DNA of 64,000 nucleotides from Triglochin maritima (GCA_963682175.1 OY821771.1:6943001-7007000), one strand, 5' to 3'. Shown: positions 44,833 through 56,491, counted from the first letter of the stretch. Numbers and translations are program-made. Notes: a model not told the origin generated them from the sequence alone.

Positions 44833-46354
44833 TGTAGGATCGTGTGGGTTATGGGTCCACTAATGACTATTAATCTAATCACCTAATTACCTACTTGTTT
44901 AGACAATCGAGTAAATGCAGCGGAAATTAAAAACAAACAAGCAAGTAAAGGAAAATAATGCAAACCACAAGAAGTCGGGTCGATTTTTATAGAGGTTCGG
45001 CACCCCACCCGGGTCCTAATCCTCTCTTGCAAGCTCCGCTCGGATCACCGAGCTCCGCCTACGACTTCACTATCCGCTCCCCGTTCCGGGCCGGGAGACA
45101 ACGCCTTACAACCGTCAAACTCGCGAACAACTCTCGCCGAGCTTGGAATCCTCTTCTCACAATCCGAGAAGGATGCTTCGGGCTTTCACCGGAGCCTTTA
45201 CTTTCTTTGACAGCAAATGTAACTTGAGTGGAACACACTCTCTAAACTTTGAGCACACTTGAATGAGATTGGAAATATGATTAAGTGTGGAGATTTGAGG
45301 TTTGGAGTGTATGGAATTCTCTCTAAAGTTTGGGACAAGTTTGTAGTGGGAGAGTTGTGTTAAAATGTGTTTTACAACTCTATTTATAAGCTTTAGAGAG
45401 AATAGATCCGTTGGGACAAGATTTGGTTGGATATTGTGCAAAGAACACAAAGCAGAAAATCGGGCTGCAAATCTGTCCAGAAACGGTCGACCGAAAAGGT
45501 GCAACGGTCGACCGAACGCTTGGGTTCGATAGGGATACGGTCGACCGAAATATGAATCGGTTGACTGAACACTTAAGTCAATTAATAAAACGGTCGACCG
45601 AACAAGATTATCGGTCGACCGAACAAGCGTTTCGGTAGAGGGAAAAATGGATCGGTCGAACGAAATTGTGTTGACCGATAGCAGGGGATTTTGACAAGGT
45701 TAAACGGTCGACCGAAACTGGTTTTGGCGGTCGACCGATTATGGACAGGCACTTTGGGTTTGTCAAGAGATGAACCAACGGTCGACCGATACATGAAATA
45801 CATTTGGGGTATTTTTGGTTTAATACGAATACGACCGTTGGGTATATACGACAAAAGTAACGGTCGAGAAAAAATGATCTGACGGTCGACCGAAAGGTAA
45901 AACACGGTCGACCGAATAAGGGCAGTGAAAACACAAACAAGAGAATTGATCATTCGGTCGACCGAACAGCCTGTAGCGGTCGACCGAATGTGGGCAGACA
46001 GTTTGGTTCAGGTTTAGGTGTATTCCGGTCTAAGTTTGGGTGATCTATTGAAGTCCAAATTATGTGAAATTTCGTGTGTGACTTATATAGGGAACCTAGT
46101 GTGTGATTAAGTTGATTTTAGCTCAAGTATGCTCAATTACACTTTGTTCCTAAGACTCAAAAGAAATCAAGATTACATGTCTTCGATTTAGCTTTAATTA
46201 CATGTCTTGACTTCATTTCCTTCTTTCTTGAGTCTTGATCACCTGTAGAGGTTAGCACAATACAATATATATGCAATGCATAGTGTGTGCTACTCTAATT
46301 AAGATTCGGTTGATTAAATCATCAAAACATAAGATTAAGGCCAAAAAGCCAACA
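44833..46354 (-). mobile_element. Solo LTR (1522 bp), copia-like, inside the MULE C PMD exon
   Basis: Flanked by the perfect duplication ccatt at 44828-44832 and 46355-46359. Copy A shows the uninterrupted target. Read on the minus strand it starts TGTTGGCTTTTTGG and ends CCTACA, and a TATAAATAG box lies on the minus strand at about 45383-45391. Between 45484 and 45990 it carries about 12 copies of cggtcgaccga. The insertion postdates MULE C, and the internal retrotransposon region has been lost by LTR-LTR recombination. Confidence 0.85.
45484..45990. repeat. TCGGTCGACCGA palindrome cluster in solo LTR 3
   Basis: About 12 copies plus variants (cggtcgaacga, cggttgactga) at irregular intervals of roughly 20-100 bp, the same motif as in the LTRs at 9.5 and 19.3 kb. 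Confidence 0.9.
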
Positions 46355-46956
46355 CCATTCAGATGAAGGACCACCGTGTCGCCCCCGTCCTCGCCCGGCC
46401 TGATGTACCGGCTCCTCCTGTGGCCCCAAGTCGTATCGGCCCCCATCGTCACTGTCGTCGTGACTCCTCAGCTCATCTGAATCATCCTCGTCGTCGAAAG
46501 ACTCTCCAGGTGTCTGACGACGACGTAACAGATCTCTCTCTCTCCTAACTGAAGCAGAAATACAACATCTACGTGGATGACGAGGACCTGACTCGTCTGC
46601 TATACTACGTACCGCGCGTAAGGGAATTGATTTCCCTTTTCCTCCACGGTAACCCGATGACTATTAATTCAATTTTAAAAATACAAATTTATTAATGAAT
46701 TTACTAAATTAATTAAACTAATTATTAACTGAATAATCTATTAATTTAGCAATTATCACAATTAATCAATAATCCTTTACTAAAATCGTACACAACTAAT
46801 TACTAACATAATAATCAATTTATTTAGCGATTTATTTATTAATTATCACAATTTATAATCAATAAACGATTTACTAAACTAATTTAACTCATTATTAACA
46901 TAATATTCAATTTATTTAAATTTTAGCACAATTTATAATAAAATTAAAAAAAAACC

Positions 46957-47042
46957 GAGCGTCTGCGGGAGACGCCTACCGTACGTGGGAGACGTCTCCC
47001 GCAGACGTCTGTTCATTGGGTCGGGCGTCTCCCGCGACCGCC
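46957..47042. repeat. Hairpin array in PMD intron 1 (MULE C)
   Basis: Units gcgtctgcgggagacgcc, gagacgtctcccgcagacgtc and cgggcgtctcccgcgaccgcccg in an AT-rich intron, about 240 bp from the right end of the element. Homologous to the tract at 5800-5854 in copy A. Confidence 0.88.
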
Positions 47043-47289
47043 CGACTCAAAAATGTTTTTTTTAAAATTAATTGAAATAAACAAGGTAATTTACCAGATG
47101 TGAATAGTCAGGAGTCTCCGCTGGCTCTTTCCCTGGCCTCCGAGACATTCTATTTGGTGAATAAAAGTGTGATATGAAGAGAAAGAGTGAAATGAGAAGT
47201 TATATTAGTAGAAAGGGCAGAGGGGTAAAATGGTAATCTTACGGGCGATTTAAGTAGTTTTACGGCGACGAATAGCAGTTATGGGTAAG

Positions 47290-48544
47290 AATGGTGAAGA
47301 AAAATCGAAATTTGAGTTTCTTGTGTTTGGACAGAGATATGTAGAGAGAGAAAATCGATTATGCTGAAAATACCGAATTAGCCTTGGAGATGAAGTAAAG
47401 AATGTAATATGGTATGGGTTGTGTTGAAATATAAAAGTATGATCTGTGAACATATAAGTTCTTTCATAGTTTCCCTTCTTTTTTCTACTTTTCTCTCTCA
47501 TTTTGGAGAGAAAAGTGATGCTTTAATTTGCATAGGAGAATTTATTTCTTCCTTTCTCTCAAAAAATTTACCTAAATAAGATAAATTTTACTTGCTTTCA
47601 AAAAAAAATTCTTTTTCAAAGACTCCAATGCTTTGATGTAGAGTTATTCAGATTGGCTTGTCAAAGCTTTGAATTATGTTTTTCTTTTTTTTAAAAGAAA
47701 GTTTTTACCTTTTCTTTTCCTGGTTCACTATCATCTTGAATCTTGATGAGCTCTTCAAAGCTATTTTCATGAGGTGTGAATTTAAAAAAATTAAAATAAA
47801 CTGATATTGACTAGCTTGAAATAGAAGGAATTTACTTCAATAAATTATATCGAAATCCGAATGAACCGACTGATTTGGCCACTTGGGTCAAACCATGTGC
47901 TCTAACAATTTATTTATCGTAATTTCCTTTATCTGGAAAACCATTTTCAGTATCCTAATTTATAAAATATTTTTTCTTGACTTTATCACTATACATTCAA
48001 TATACTAAATATTATATGAGGTATGCACAATTAAGCCCCGGTTTATTTCGGTTTAATTTCATTTATTCTGGATGAATAAATCATTTAATTTGATATGAGG
48101 TTAAACGTCTGGTTTACTGCCAGTTTTTGATCTGAAGCCTGAAGGTGTGTTGCAAACATCATAATCACCTACAATAAAGAAAATAGCTTAGCGTGGATTA
48201 TTAATCAAATTACATTATTTAAAACCAAGTTTGATCTTCAAAACATTGATTTTGACCACCCTGAAAAGTGCAGTAAGTTAAAAACAAAGAAAGTTTTGGT
48301 TGAGGTCAGGCTGCCAGCCACCCAGCTTTGTTTAACAAATAAATAATCTCCACTCAGAATATTAGTTGCTGTCCTCCAAAACCAACGAAACTAACTAATC
48401 AAGAAGAAATCAGATGATCTAAACTTAGTTATGTAGATAAGTACTTGCTTTTCATTATGGATTATTTGCATATATACCCATTAAAATGCGTTTTGCACAA
48501 AAAACTATATGTAATATACTAATACGAGACTCCAATAAATATCT
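47290..48544. other. Gene-free stretch
   Basis: AT-rich, no supported gene or RNA. Several short homopolymer runs and no transposon ends recognised. Confidence 0.5.
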
Positions 48545-48552
48545 ATGTCGTA

Positions 48553-48955
48553 TAGGGCTGTTCGTGGGGCGGGTTTGACCCGCCAACCCGCCCCGCCCCG
48601 CGTAGGGTGGGTTGCGGTCCCGCCACCCGTTAACCCGCCGGACTAAACGGGGCGGGTTGCGGTTAATGTGTTACCAACCCGTTTACCCGTTACAAATATA
48701 ATTATTAAAAAAATACATATTTATGTATTAAAATTTTCGTTATTTCGTTAAACTTCTAACATTTCTTCTAAAATTAAAATTTTCCTATCCGTGACCCGTT
48801 AACCCGCCACCCGTTAACCCGCCGGACTAAACGGGGCGGGTAGCGGCCCAATTTTTTTTACCCGCCCCGCCCCGCCCCGTTTGCCCGCCTGACTTTGGTG
48901 GGGCGGGTAGCGGGCGGAGCCAAACCCGCCCCGCCCCGCCCCGTTTGCAGCCCTA
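48553..48955. mobile_element. hAT-type MITE, GC-rich, perfect 8-bp duplication
   Basis: Starts tagggctg and ends cagcccta, flanked by the perfect 8-bp duplication atgtcgta (48545-48552 and 48956-48963). The interior is repeats of gggcgggtt/aacccgccc around an AT-rich core, so each half folds onto the other. Non-coding, 403 bp. The 8-bp duplication and TAGGG ends fit the hAT superfamily. Confidence 0.88.
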
Positions 48956-48985
48956 ATGTCGTAGTATTTGCATTATATGGGTAAC

Positions 48986-49123
48986 TAGGGGTGTGCATCC
49001 GGACCGCAGATCGGATTTTTTAAATTATAAAAACAAAAATTAGACCGGACTGGATTGGATCGAAACCGAATTTTTCAAAAATTCCGGACTGATTGGATCC
49101 GGACCGGACCTAGCACACCCCTA
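48986..49123. mobile_element. Short hAT-type MITE (138 bp)
   Basis: Starts taggggtgtgc and ends gcacacccct followed by a, flanked by tgggtaac (48978-48985) and tgggtaag (49124-49131), an 8-bp duplication with one difference. The interior has ccggacc/ggtccgg and ggattgg repeats. It sits 30 bp from the previous MITE. Confidence 0.82.
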
Positions 49124-49131
49124 TGGGTAAG

Positions 49132-49742
49132 TGTCTGCATCATTTTGACTTCAAATTTGAAGACAAATCAATATATAACAAGATCTTCTTTATCATTTCA
49201 TTTTTAGCTAGAATATTTGACCTTTTGTTTTTATTATTTATTGCTAACATTTGACATTTATTATTTCATCATTAATTTATGTAATTCCCACATATTCATT
49301 TTAGCAAATTGAATCCAGCTCAGAATAGAATAGTTGCTGTCTGTTGGGACAAAACTACTTGTTTTCCTGATTTCTTACAAGAGAACTAGGTACGGAAGTA
49401 TCTTAAAAACGGAAATAAAATAAAATAAAATCAATTGAGGCTTTCATAATGCACGGTTGGTTTGTCTTCTCCCACCAACTAATTATTTTGGGTGATGAAC
49501 TAAGAAGAAATTAAAAATATATATAAGATATAGTCATCAAAAAGCCTAATTCATATTTTCCTTAGTATATTCTTTTGTTGTTTGTCATGAAAATCCCAGT
49601 TCCGCCCCCTTAGTCCCAATACCCCAATAACAAGATGCCTTTTTATTATTGCATTCCTTAATCAATTTTTGTCATTTATTTTTAATTTTAGCATCATTCT
49701 TTTCCTAGTAAACCAAAATCCTTGAGGTCTAAAAGACATTTA
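49132..49742. other. Gene-free spacer
   Basis: AT-rich with no supported gene; ends at the target duplication of MULE D. Confidence 0.5.
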
Positions 49743-50023
49743 ATTTTCTTCTGAATTGCTAAACATCGTCCCAAAATTACTTAAATCGTCCCTTGAAATT
49801 ACTATTTTGTCATTCTCTCATTTCTACTGCTATAACGCGACATTTTACCCTCCTATCACACATCTCTCTTCATCTTCCTCTTATAATCATAAAAAATAAT
49901 GTTTTGGATGTCAGTAATGAGCCAATGGACGCCCCAGTGTACTCAAATCTGGTAAAATATCTAACATTTTTTTAATAAAAAAATAAAATAAAAAATTTAC
50001 TAAAATAAAATATCACCACCTAC

Positions 50024-50272
50024 GTGGGGCGGCTCCGTCGGACGCCCCGCCCATGGGACGGGCGTCTGTGTAAATCTGGTAAAATATCTAACATTTTTTT
50101 AATAAAAAAATAAAAAATAAAATAAAATAAAATAAAATATCACCACCTACGTGGGACGGCTCCGTCGGACGCCCCGCCCATGGGACGGGCGTCTGTGTAA
50201 GACGCCTCCCCCATGGGGGAGGCGTCTTACCCAGACGCCCCCCTCCTACGTGGGGCGGCTCCGTCGGACGCC
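50024..50272. repeat. Left hairpin array of MULE D
   Basis: Units ggcggctccgtcggacgcc, ggcgtctgtgtaagacgcc and cccatgggacggg, partly doubled by the 118-bp duplication. It corresponds to the PMD intron 1 array of the larger copies. Confidence 0.88.
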
Positions 50273-50637
50273 CGTAATTTTTTATTATTTTTTATTAAAA
50301 AGATAATTGATTATAAATTTAGATAATTGTTAAATTAATTAATTAATAAGTTAATAATTACTATATTCGGATGACTGATACTCCTTCGGTACACCGAAAA
50401 TTCAAAAAATTCCAGATCCAACAACCTATCAAGGTGGTATTTGTAAGTCAGAATGTTTTACCGCCGAGGGATTTTGGATCTTAAAAATGTTGGATCTGGA
50501 AATTTTTTTAATATTCATCACTTGCAAAAACTCATTGTAATCTGACCGGTTACCACCGAAAACTTGCAAAGAAACGTCAAATAATTTGAGATAACACACC
50601 GTATAATTTTAATTTGAAAAAAAAAACTAAAAAAAAA

Positions 50638-50884
50638 CGGGACGTCTGGCTAAGACGTTTGTACCATCGTGGAGGCGTCTGGCTAAGACACCTCCACCAT
50701 GGTTGAGGCGTCTGGCTCCACCATGGTTGAGGCGTCTTAGCCAGACGCCTATACCATGGTATAAGTGTCTGGCTACGACGCCTGGACCATCGTGGAGGCG
50801 TCTGGCTAAGACGCCTGGACCATGGTGGAGGCGTCTTAGCCAGACGTCTCAACGATAGTACAGGCGTCTTAGCCAGACGCCCGA
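50638..50884. repeat. Right hairpin array of MULE D
   Basis: About nine units of ggcgtctNgctaagacgcc joined by ccaccatggttg or ccatcgtgg linkers. It corresponds to the transposase intron 1 array and ends in ccagacgcccgagtcgg, the same phrase as copy A. Confidence 0.9.
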
Positions 50885-51105
50885 GTCGGAAAAAAAAATC
50901 CGCCTCCGTTACTTCGCCTGATCTAGGTGTTTCGTCAGACATTTTCGTGGTGTTGGTACTAGGAATGTTAATAAAACTGAGTCAAAAACCTTGTTTAAAG
51001 ACACGAGACGATATAGATATTAAATATATTGTTAAGGGCAATTCGATAATTTCAATGGACGATTTAAGTAGTTTTGGTGCAACGTTTAGTAGTTTCCATT
51101 TTCTT

Positions 51106-51841
51106 GACACTCTTTTACATTGCTAACCTCCACATGTTTCATTCAAACAAATCAAATTGAGCTAGATGTTATTCTTCCCTGAATCTTAGCGAGCATGTTG
51201 AATTCTCAATTAATCGAAGACATGATGAAATAGTTGTACATAAAGATGCAACGAGATGACTCTTAAACAAAACAAGCATAAATATTATTTCAAACAAGCA
51301 TGAAGAATTGGTTGCGAAAAACACTAAGAGAATCATGCACCTCCAAAGACAACTTCACAAAAATTCATGAGAACATCTGAACATGCGGAAAACATAGAGC
51401 CAACATAAAACACGATACTTTGTGGACACACATGCAAATAACCCTCCACAAAATTCCAAATAGCAACCATCCAACAATAGGCCAGACAATAATTGGTTGT
51501 CCACTTCACGGCCAGTATGTAAAGTTGACCATGTCAACCCTCCACGTGTCAGGTTCCAATTTGCCCACTCTCACCATCCATTGCCCTCAACATGTCTACC
51601 TCTATTATATCTCCTCTCTTCCTAAATCCAAATCCACCAACAATTCTAACCAAAGTCCCCCATGGATCCAATTCCATCATCATAGCCATAGGTGAGCACC
51701 ACATCCCTCAATTTCATTTCCAATTGTCATTGTTTGACTTTGATTGATCACTACCTTACCTTACAACATGTTTAGAACAACTTAAATTGCGTTGGTCATA
51801 AGTTCATTTTGTGTTAGTTAAGGTGGGAGAATTTGGTTTTG
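51106..51841 (+). promoter_or_regulatory. Upstream region and probable leader of the calmodulin-binding gene
   Basis: A G-box CACGTG lies at 51543-51548 and a TATA-like tctattatatctcc at about 51599-51612. A leader exon could end at ATAG/GTGAGC (about 51690) and resume after the gttagttaag acceptor (about 51822), giving a short 5' UTR intron just before the ATG at 51842. These are consensus matches only. Confidence 0.4.
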
Positions 51842-52990
51842 ATGGCAACTACAAGAAGAGATGGGAAGGAGAAGAGAGGGTTGTCACCTCCGGCGGTGGT
51901 CAAACAAGTGAGATCGTCGTCAATTTCCCCGTTTAATGCACGACAAGTGGAGAAGGAGACGAAATCGGTACCTAATTACCTTAAACCAACAATTAGTTCT
52001 AACCCAAACCCAGATGGTTCAAGTACTAGTAGGAAGGGGGTTACGACTAACCAAGCGGTGGGGAGTAAAAGACTTGGTAGAATTAGATCATTAGAGAAAC
52101 CTCCGGCCGTTACAACACACAACAATGTTAAAGAGAAGACAACTGGGAAATTTTTGACGGGGCCTTCTAGGCCCAATTTAGATAAAACCGCGAAAATCCA
52201 AAGGAATGGAAACAACCACACCCACATCCACACGACGCCGCCGACAAAAGGAAAAGGAAAGGTGAGCCCCAACAATGTGGCCAAGAAAGGGCCTATGTCG
52301 AAAGCAGTTGTAGTATCAACTACCCAACATAAGCTCGAGCCAGAACGAAAACCAGAACCAGATCCAAAACCAGAAGTTGTTGTTCCAATTGCCAAGGAGT
52401 CTCCAGAATTGGAGCTGAACGACGAATCCCAACAAAGCTTGTTTGAATCTCCAAACCCAGACCCAACACTAAATTCAACTCCACAACCGAAACAAGAATC
52501 ATCACCAGACACAGAACCAGAAGAGTCCATGGATGGAAAAATAGAAAATGAGGTCTGCAAAATAGAAATTAATGATGAAAATCAACCAGTGGAGGAGAAA
52601 AATGGCATTGAAGAAGACATGGTGAAAGTAGAAAGCAATGCAAAGGAAGAGAAGAAAATTGCAAAGAAAGAGAACAACGACGTGATTGAGGAAACCGCAA
52701 GGAAACTAGTGGAGAAGAAGAAAGGAAAGGTTTTGGCATTTGCCGCGGCTTTTGAGACCGTCATCTCATTGCAAGAACCACAAACTCCACAAGGACATAA
52801 CCATCATCATCAACAACAACAACAACCTACCGGAGAGGCGGAGCAAAGCGACTCAAGTGGTAAAATAGTAGAAGAGATGAATTATGATGAAACCAACCAA
52901 ACAAAGGCGGCTGAAGCAAGTGTTGCTAACCAGAATGAACAACCAGTTGTAGATGTTAATGCTGCTAATCATGATTCGAATTCGTCTTGA
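51842..52990 (+). CDS. Plant calmodulin-binding domain protein (PF07839 type)
   Basis: An uninterrupted frame of 382 residues from ATG 51842 to TGA 52988-52990. The N-terminus contains the phrase VPNYLKPTISS, typical of this plant family. The middle is disordered and charged (PEPDPKPEVVVPIAKE, EEKKIAKKENND). The C-terminal part has the basic amphipathic calmodulin-binding segment KKKGKVLAFAAAFETVISLQ (about residues 300-319), and then a His/Gln-rich tail. Proteins of this family bind calmodulin in a calcium-dependent way and have been linked to stress and defence responses; this member's role is not known. It is shorter than many family members. MULE D ends about 740 bp upstream. Confidence 0.85.
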   Translation: MATTRRDGKEKRGLSPPAVVKQVRSSSISPFNARQVEKETKSVPNYLKPTISSNPNPDGSSTSRKGVTTNQAVGSKRLGRIRSLEKPPAVTTHNNVKEKTTGKFLTGPSRPNLDKTAKIQRNGNNHTHIHTTPPTKGKGKVSPNNVAKKGPMSKAVVVSTTQHKLEPERKPEPDPKPEVVVPIAKESPELELNDESQQSLFESPNPDPTLNSTPQPKQESSPDTEPEESMDGKIENEVCKIEINDENQPVEEKNGIEEDMVKVESNAKEEKKIAKKENNDVIEETARKLVEKKKGKVLAFAAAFETVISLQEPQTPQGHNHHHQQQQQPTGEAEQSDSSGKIVEEMNYDETNQTKAAEASVANQNEQPVVDVNAANHDSNSS

Positions 52991-53542
52991 ACTAATCGAA
53001 CCAACTTCAACATTTGTCCAACCGATCGAATCCTTTTCTCCCTAATCTACCTTTTCTGTTATCATACTAGAATGTGTAGACATTGTTGTGTACGAGTTAA
53101 GTTGTTTTGTTTTGAATCTGGGTTTGTCTTGTTGCAGTTTTATGCATTGTAGATTCAAAGTTTTTCTCTGTTTGATGTACTTGTTGGCTTATTGGACTCT
53201 CTTTTTTTGTTTGTTGTATGAGTCAGACTATTCAGGGATGATTCTGAGATTCAAATGAAACCAAATCCTAACATCACTAGAAATATATATTATTGAACGC
53301 TGAAACTTTCAGATGGAAAATGCGTTCTGCAAACAAGGCAGTGTGATTCTCAACTTTGACCTTAATAAGTTTCTAGTCTCCTTAGCAAGTTTCTATTAAC
53401 GATCAAGATTTCACAATTTCAACTTGCAATTATCCCATGTCAATCTAGGCATGTACTTTTTTTCTTCTAACTTTAATCTAGTATGTCTGCTCTTCTTTTT
53501 AACGTTAGCATTAGCATAAATATGCACGAAAAAAATTATATT
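52991..53542. other. 3' flank of the calmodulin-binding gene
   Basis: Contains the 3' UTR (T-rich, to roughly 53220) and then AT-rich spacer up to the target site of the next retrotransposon. No gene is seen. Confidence 0.5.
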
Positions 53543-56491
53543 ATTTCTGTTATGAAATCCAAAGATTTTGGACGATTCACCTTCTTCTCTCATAATTTTA
53601 TCAACATCTCGCATTCTCATTTGTAAACTCTTGTAACATACACCATTTCATTTGCCTCATTTAGCCTATAAATAGGAGATCATTGTAATACTTTTTGTAT
53701 TGAAATACAAACAATTCTTTTCCCTCAAATCATCTTCTTTGTTATTTGTTCTATTATTTTATAACACGTTATCAACACGAATGTTCTACTGTCACCAGCT
53801 AAAACCTTTGGTGTCCACTCAAGTCTCAAGGTAACAAATTCATATTTTGATTCTCATGGTCACATACATAATTTCTCGTGTTTACCTGTCAAAAATTGTT
53901 TGATTTTTATTATTATAAATGTTAGAAAGGTGATTCCATCATGATTAATAAAGAAATCATGTTATAAAAAATCAAACATTTTGGAGCGGCACGTGCACAC
54001 TTTTCCGATTCTCCCCAAGATATATTCTTCATGATTTAGTAATTATATAATACAGCTTGACTTAGACTTGTTTTAATAATTTTTATGTTTCTGACATAAG
54101 TTGTTGAAGACTTTGAGAGCAACTATTATTACATGGAACTTTTACATTTGATTTCCAACTTGGTTTTCTCGTGAATTCTTTGCGAGACAAAATCTAGATA
54201 CAATGTTAGAAGATTTCTGCTACTATTTACTTAATTTTGGATTTTATTCTACGTCGGAACTTGTGTGAATAATTGTCTCCTTTTGTTGTAAATTGTATTG
54301 GTATTAGAAAAATTAAAAGTTAGAATTTGGAAATTAGTAATGGCTGAAATTTTTCCTAATAAGATTTCGGAAATTTTCAAAAGGTTTGTTTACGTGGGAG
54401 TTAATTTTTCCCACGTTTGGTAGTCATGTTTTAATTGTTGTTAATAGACTTGGAACTGTTTTCTTTTTCTTTTTAGCTCTAATTCTATAACATAGAAAAG
54501 TTATGGGATTTATGGATGGATGGTAACCAAACAATTACAATTTTATTATTATTTATTTTGACTCTTTCTGTGATGGTGATAAATTTAATCTTGTTGTGGA
54601 TAATACGTTCATAACTCATAAAGTTTTTTATTGTTTAGGATATGCATATTCTTTGCAATTGTGTTTGATATGTTTGATTTGATCTATGTTAAATTTAACC
54701 TCATGATTATCTATTCTGGATGAATGCACGTAATAGTTGCGAATGATCATGTGATGTATCAAAATTAACAAGTAATAATATGGCATGACTTAGTTGCTAT
54801 ATTTTGCATATCTCTTGACACATATTGGTTATTAGCAATTCGTATATATTTACGACATGTGATATGATTATGTGTATGCTTGTATACGTATCCATGATTT
54901 GTTCCGAAATTATTACAAATTGATATACCACTATCATTATGCTAGATTAATGCTTGTATTAGATATTACAACAAGTAATTATATAACACGACAATTCATG
55001 TTGGGTCATTACTAGTAATCGTTGGAAAATCTTGATGTACAAACTATATTCAAGCCTTGAAGGCTAAATCTTTAATATATACTCCAAATCATGTTTTAAT
55101 GTGCAAACAAAATGACTTTTCATTACATGCTCGATCATGGATAAGAATGACGTCTTATCATGGATTATGAATGTTGAACCCAACTCATTGTCTTTTAAAA
55201 AATCAATGACTAGAGAAAAAAGCATCAAATCAAGATAAAATGGAGGTTGTGATTTTCTTTTGCTATCCTATTTGTTAAATGATTTTAAAAGTATTATGAT
55301 TTAATCTCATGTCTGTTTTTGTGGTTGGAAAAAACATCGACTTGTTGATCAAAATTTCATGATTTCTCGATCCAATGAAGCATGAAAAGAAATATTTACA
55401 TATTTAATAGTGCTTTTAAAATTAAATGATATATATCTCATGCAACTTTGTATTAATTCACTTGCTCAGTATAAGTTATATGAATTCTTAGTATCATGTT
55501 CATTAATTCGTAAAGTGGTTCAAGTATGTGATTGTTATTTGTTGTTACGAGCATTCATCTCGTGAGCACATAATATTCATCTTGATAGATGTATATATAT
55601 AGTACAATGTGCTACATTATATTGGAATTTGAATCACCATGTTACAAAGTGATCAATGTCTTTGAAAATGATATGCATTTGCCCAGAAGGCGAATATCTT
55701 AATATTCATAAAATACTATTATACCAAGATTTAGAGATTCATTTAAAAAGGATTATGAAATTTTATGATAATCCATGTAGGATTTGTATGACCATCTAAA
55801 CGACGTGCAAATAGCAAATTGAGTAAAAATGCACGTCGATCTCTAAATCAAACCTTATGACCAGAAGTTCATAGATATATAGAGATTAGTAGTAAAAGAA
55901 AAAATATTTTATTGATCACTTTACAAATTAATGACCCAATACTTTTTTGGGTTATGCATCACCGATGATTGAAGGTCATGAGAGTTGTTGGAAAATCACG
56001 ATACATTTCTTATTTATTTTTTGGTGTGTCGGAAGCACACGTTACAAAGTATCGTGAAAACAAAAGCATAAGCAGTGCACTAAATTTTGTGCAAATAAGA
56101 AGTATGAAATAAAGATGACATCAAAGAGACAAAACATGCCCAGAAGTGCCTAAATAAAATCATTTCTTTATTAATTATGGATGTCATCATTGGTATTGTT
56201 TTTGTAAAGCTGTAGATAATTTTGTTGACTTCTATCACGACCAAAATGAGGTCAAATTTGTTGACCGATTTGCACAATAGAATGAGAGTCCCTCTATTTT
56301 TAAAATATATCTCAATATTGATCATTATGGGATCTTAAAAATTATACATGATACATTAATGTGCATATATATCTGCTAATATTACTCATTAATTTTTATG
56401 GTTGATACGTATCATGTTATGACTTCTCCTACTTTACGTGTACAATAATGAATAAATTATTTCCCTCCTGCGATTTAAAGCTCATGAAGGG

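Larger units (their letters stand above)
43092..47148 (-). pseudogene. PMD gene of MULE C interrupted by a solo LTR
   Basis: Exon 1 47095-47148 (MSRRPGKEPAETPDYSHL); exon 2 from 46660 to 43796, split by the LTR at 44833-46354; exon 3 43315-43725 (411 nt, the same length as in copy B); exon 4 43092-43253, ending DHDSDAEL. Apart from the LTR, I saw no stop or frameshift. The PMD signature appears as ERWQPDTNTFHLSFGEM, LHDVFQILHIPVEG and WGSATLAYLYRQLG. The insertion lies in the N-terminal low-complexity part, before the PMD fold, so transcripts starting within the LTR could still cover the domain; that is speculation. Confidence 0.85.
39698..47281. mobile_element. MULE copy C with a solo LTR inserted
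   Basis: The left end reads aactactattcgtcgtcgg and the right end, reversed, aactgctattcgtcgccg, both followed by aaaactacttaaatcgcc. The flanks share ggtaag (39692-39697 and 47284-47289), an imperfect 8-9 bp duplication. The transposase-OTU gene is on the plus strand (39849-42813) and the PMD gene on the minus strand (47148-43092), so orientation is reversed relative to copy B. Coding and intron sequences are very close to copy A. Without the 1.5-kb LTR the element is about 6.06 kb. Confidence 0.88.
49751..51097. mobile_element. MULE copy D: 1.35-kb non-autonomous derivative
   Basis: The perfect 8-bp duplication attttctt flanks it (49743-49750 and 51098-51105). Ends read ctgaattgctaaacatcg and, reversed, ggaaactactaaacgttg. 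It keeps a decayed PMD exon 1 with a donor (ATG at 49903; GTAAAATAT from about 49952) and a transposase exon 1 on the minus strand (about 50911-50943). Hairpin arrays lie at 50024-50272 and 50638-50884. Between them only a scrap of transposase exon 2 is left (about 50480-50575). About 118 bp with the aaatctggtaaaatatctaac segment is tandemly duplicated (copies start near 49945 and 50073). Everything coding has been lost, but both ends and both arrays remain. Confidence 0.88.

Noticed and set aside
48553..48955. GC-rich promoter or CpG island
   Set aside because: Perfect 8-bp duplication and inverted ends show it is a MITE; no gene follows.
51976..52560. 194-residue open frame on the minus strand
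   Set aside because: Antisense of the calmodulin-binding protein; composition follows the sense gene.
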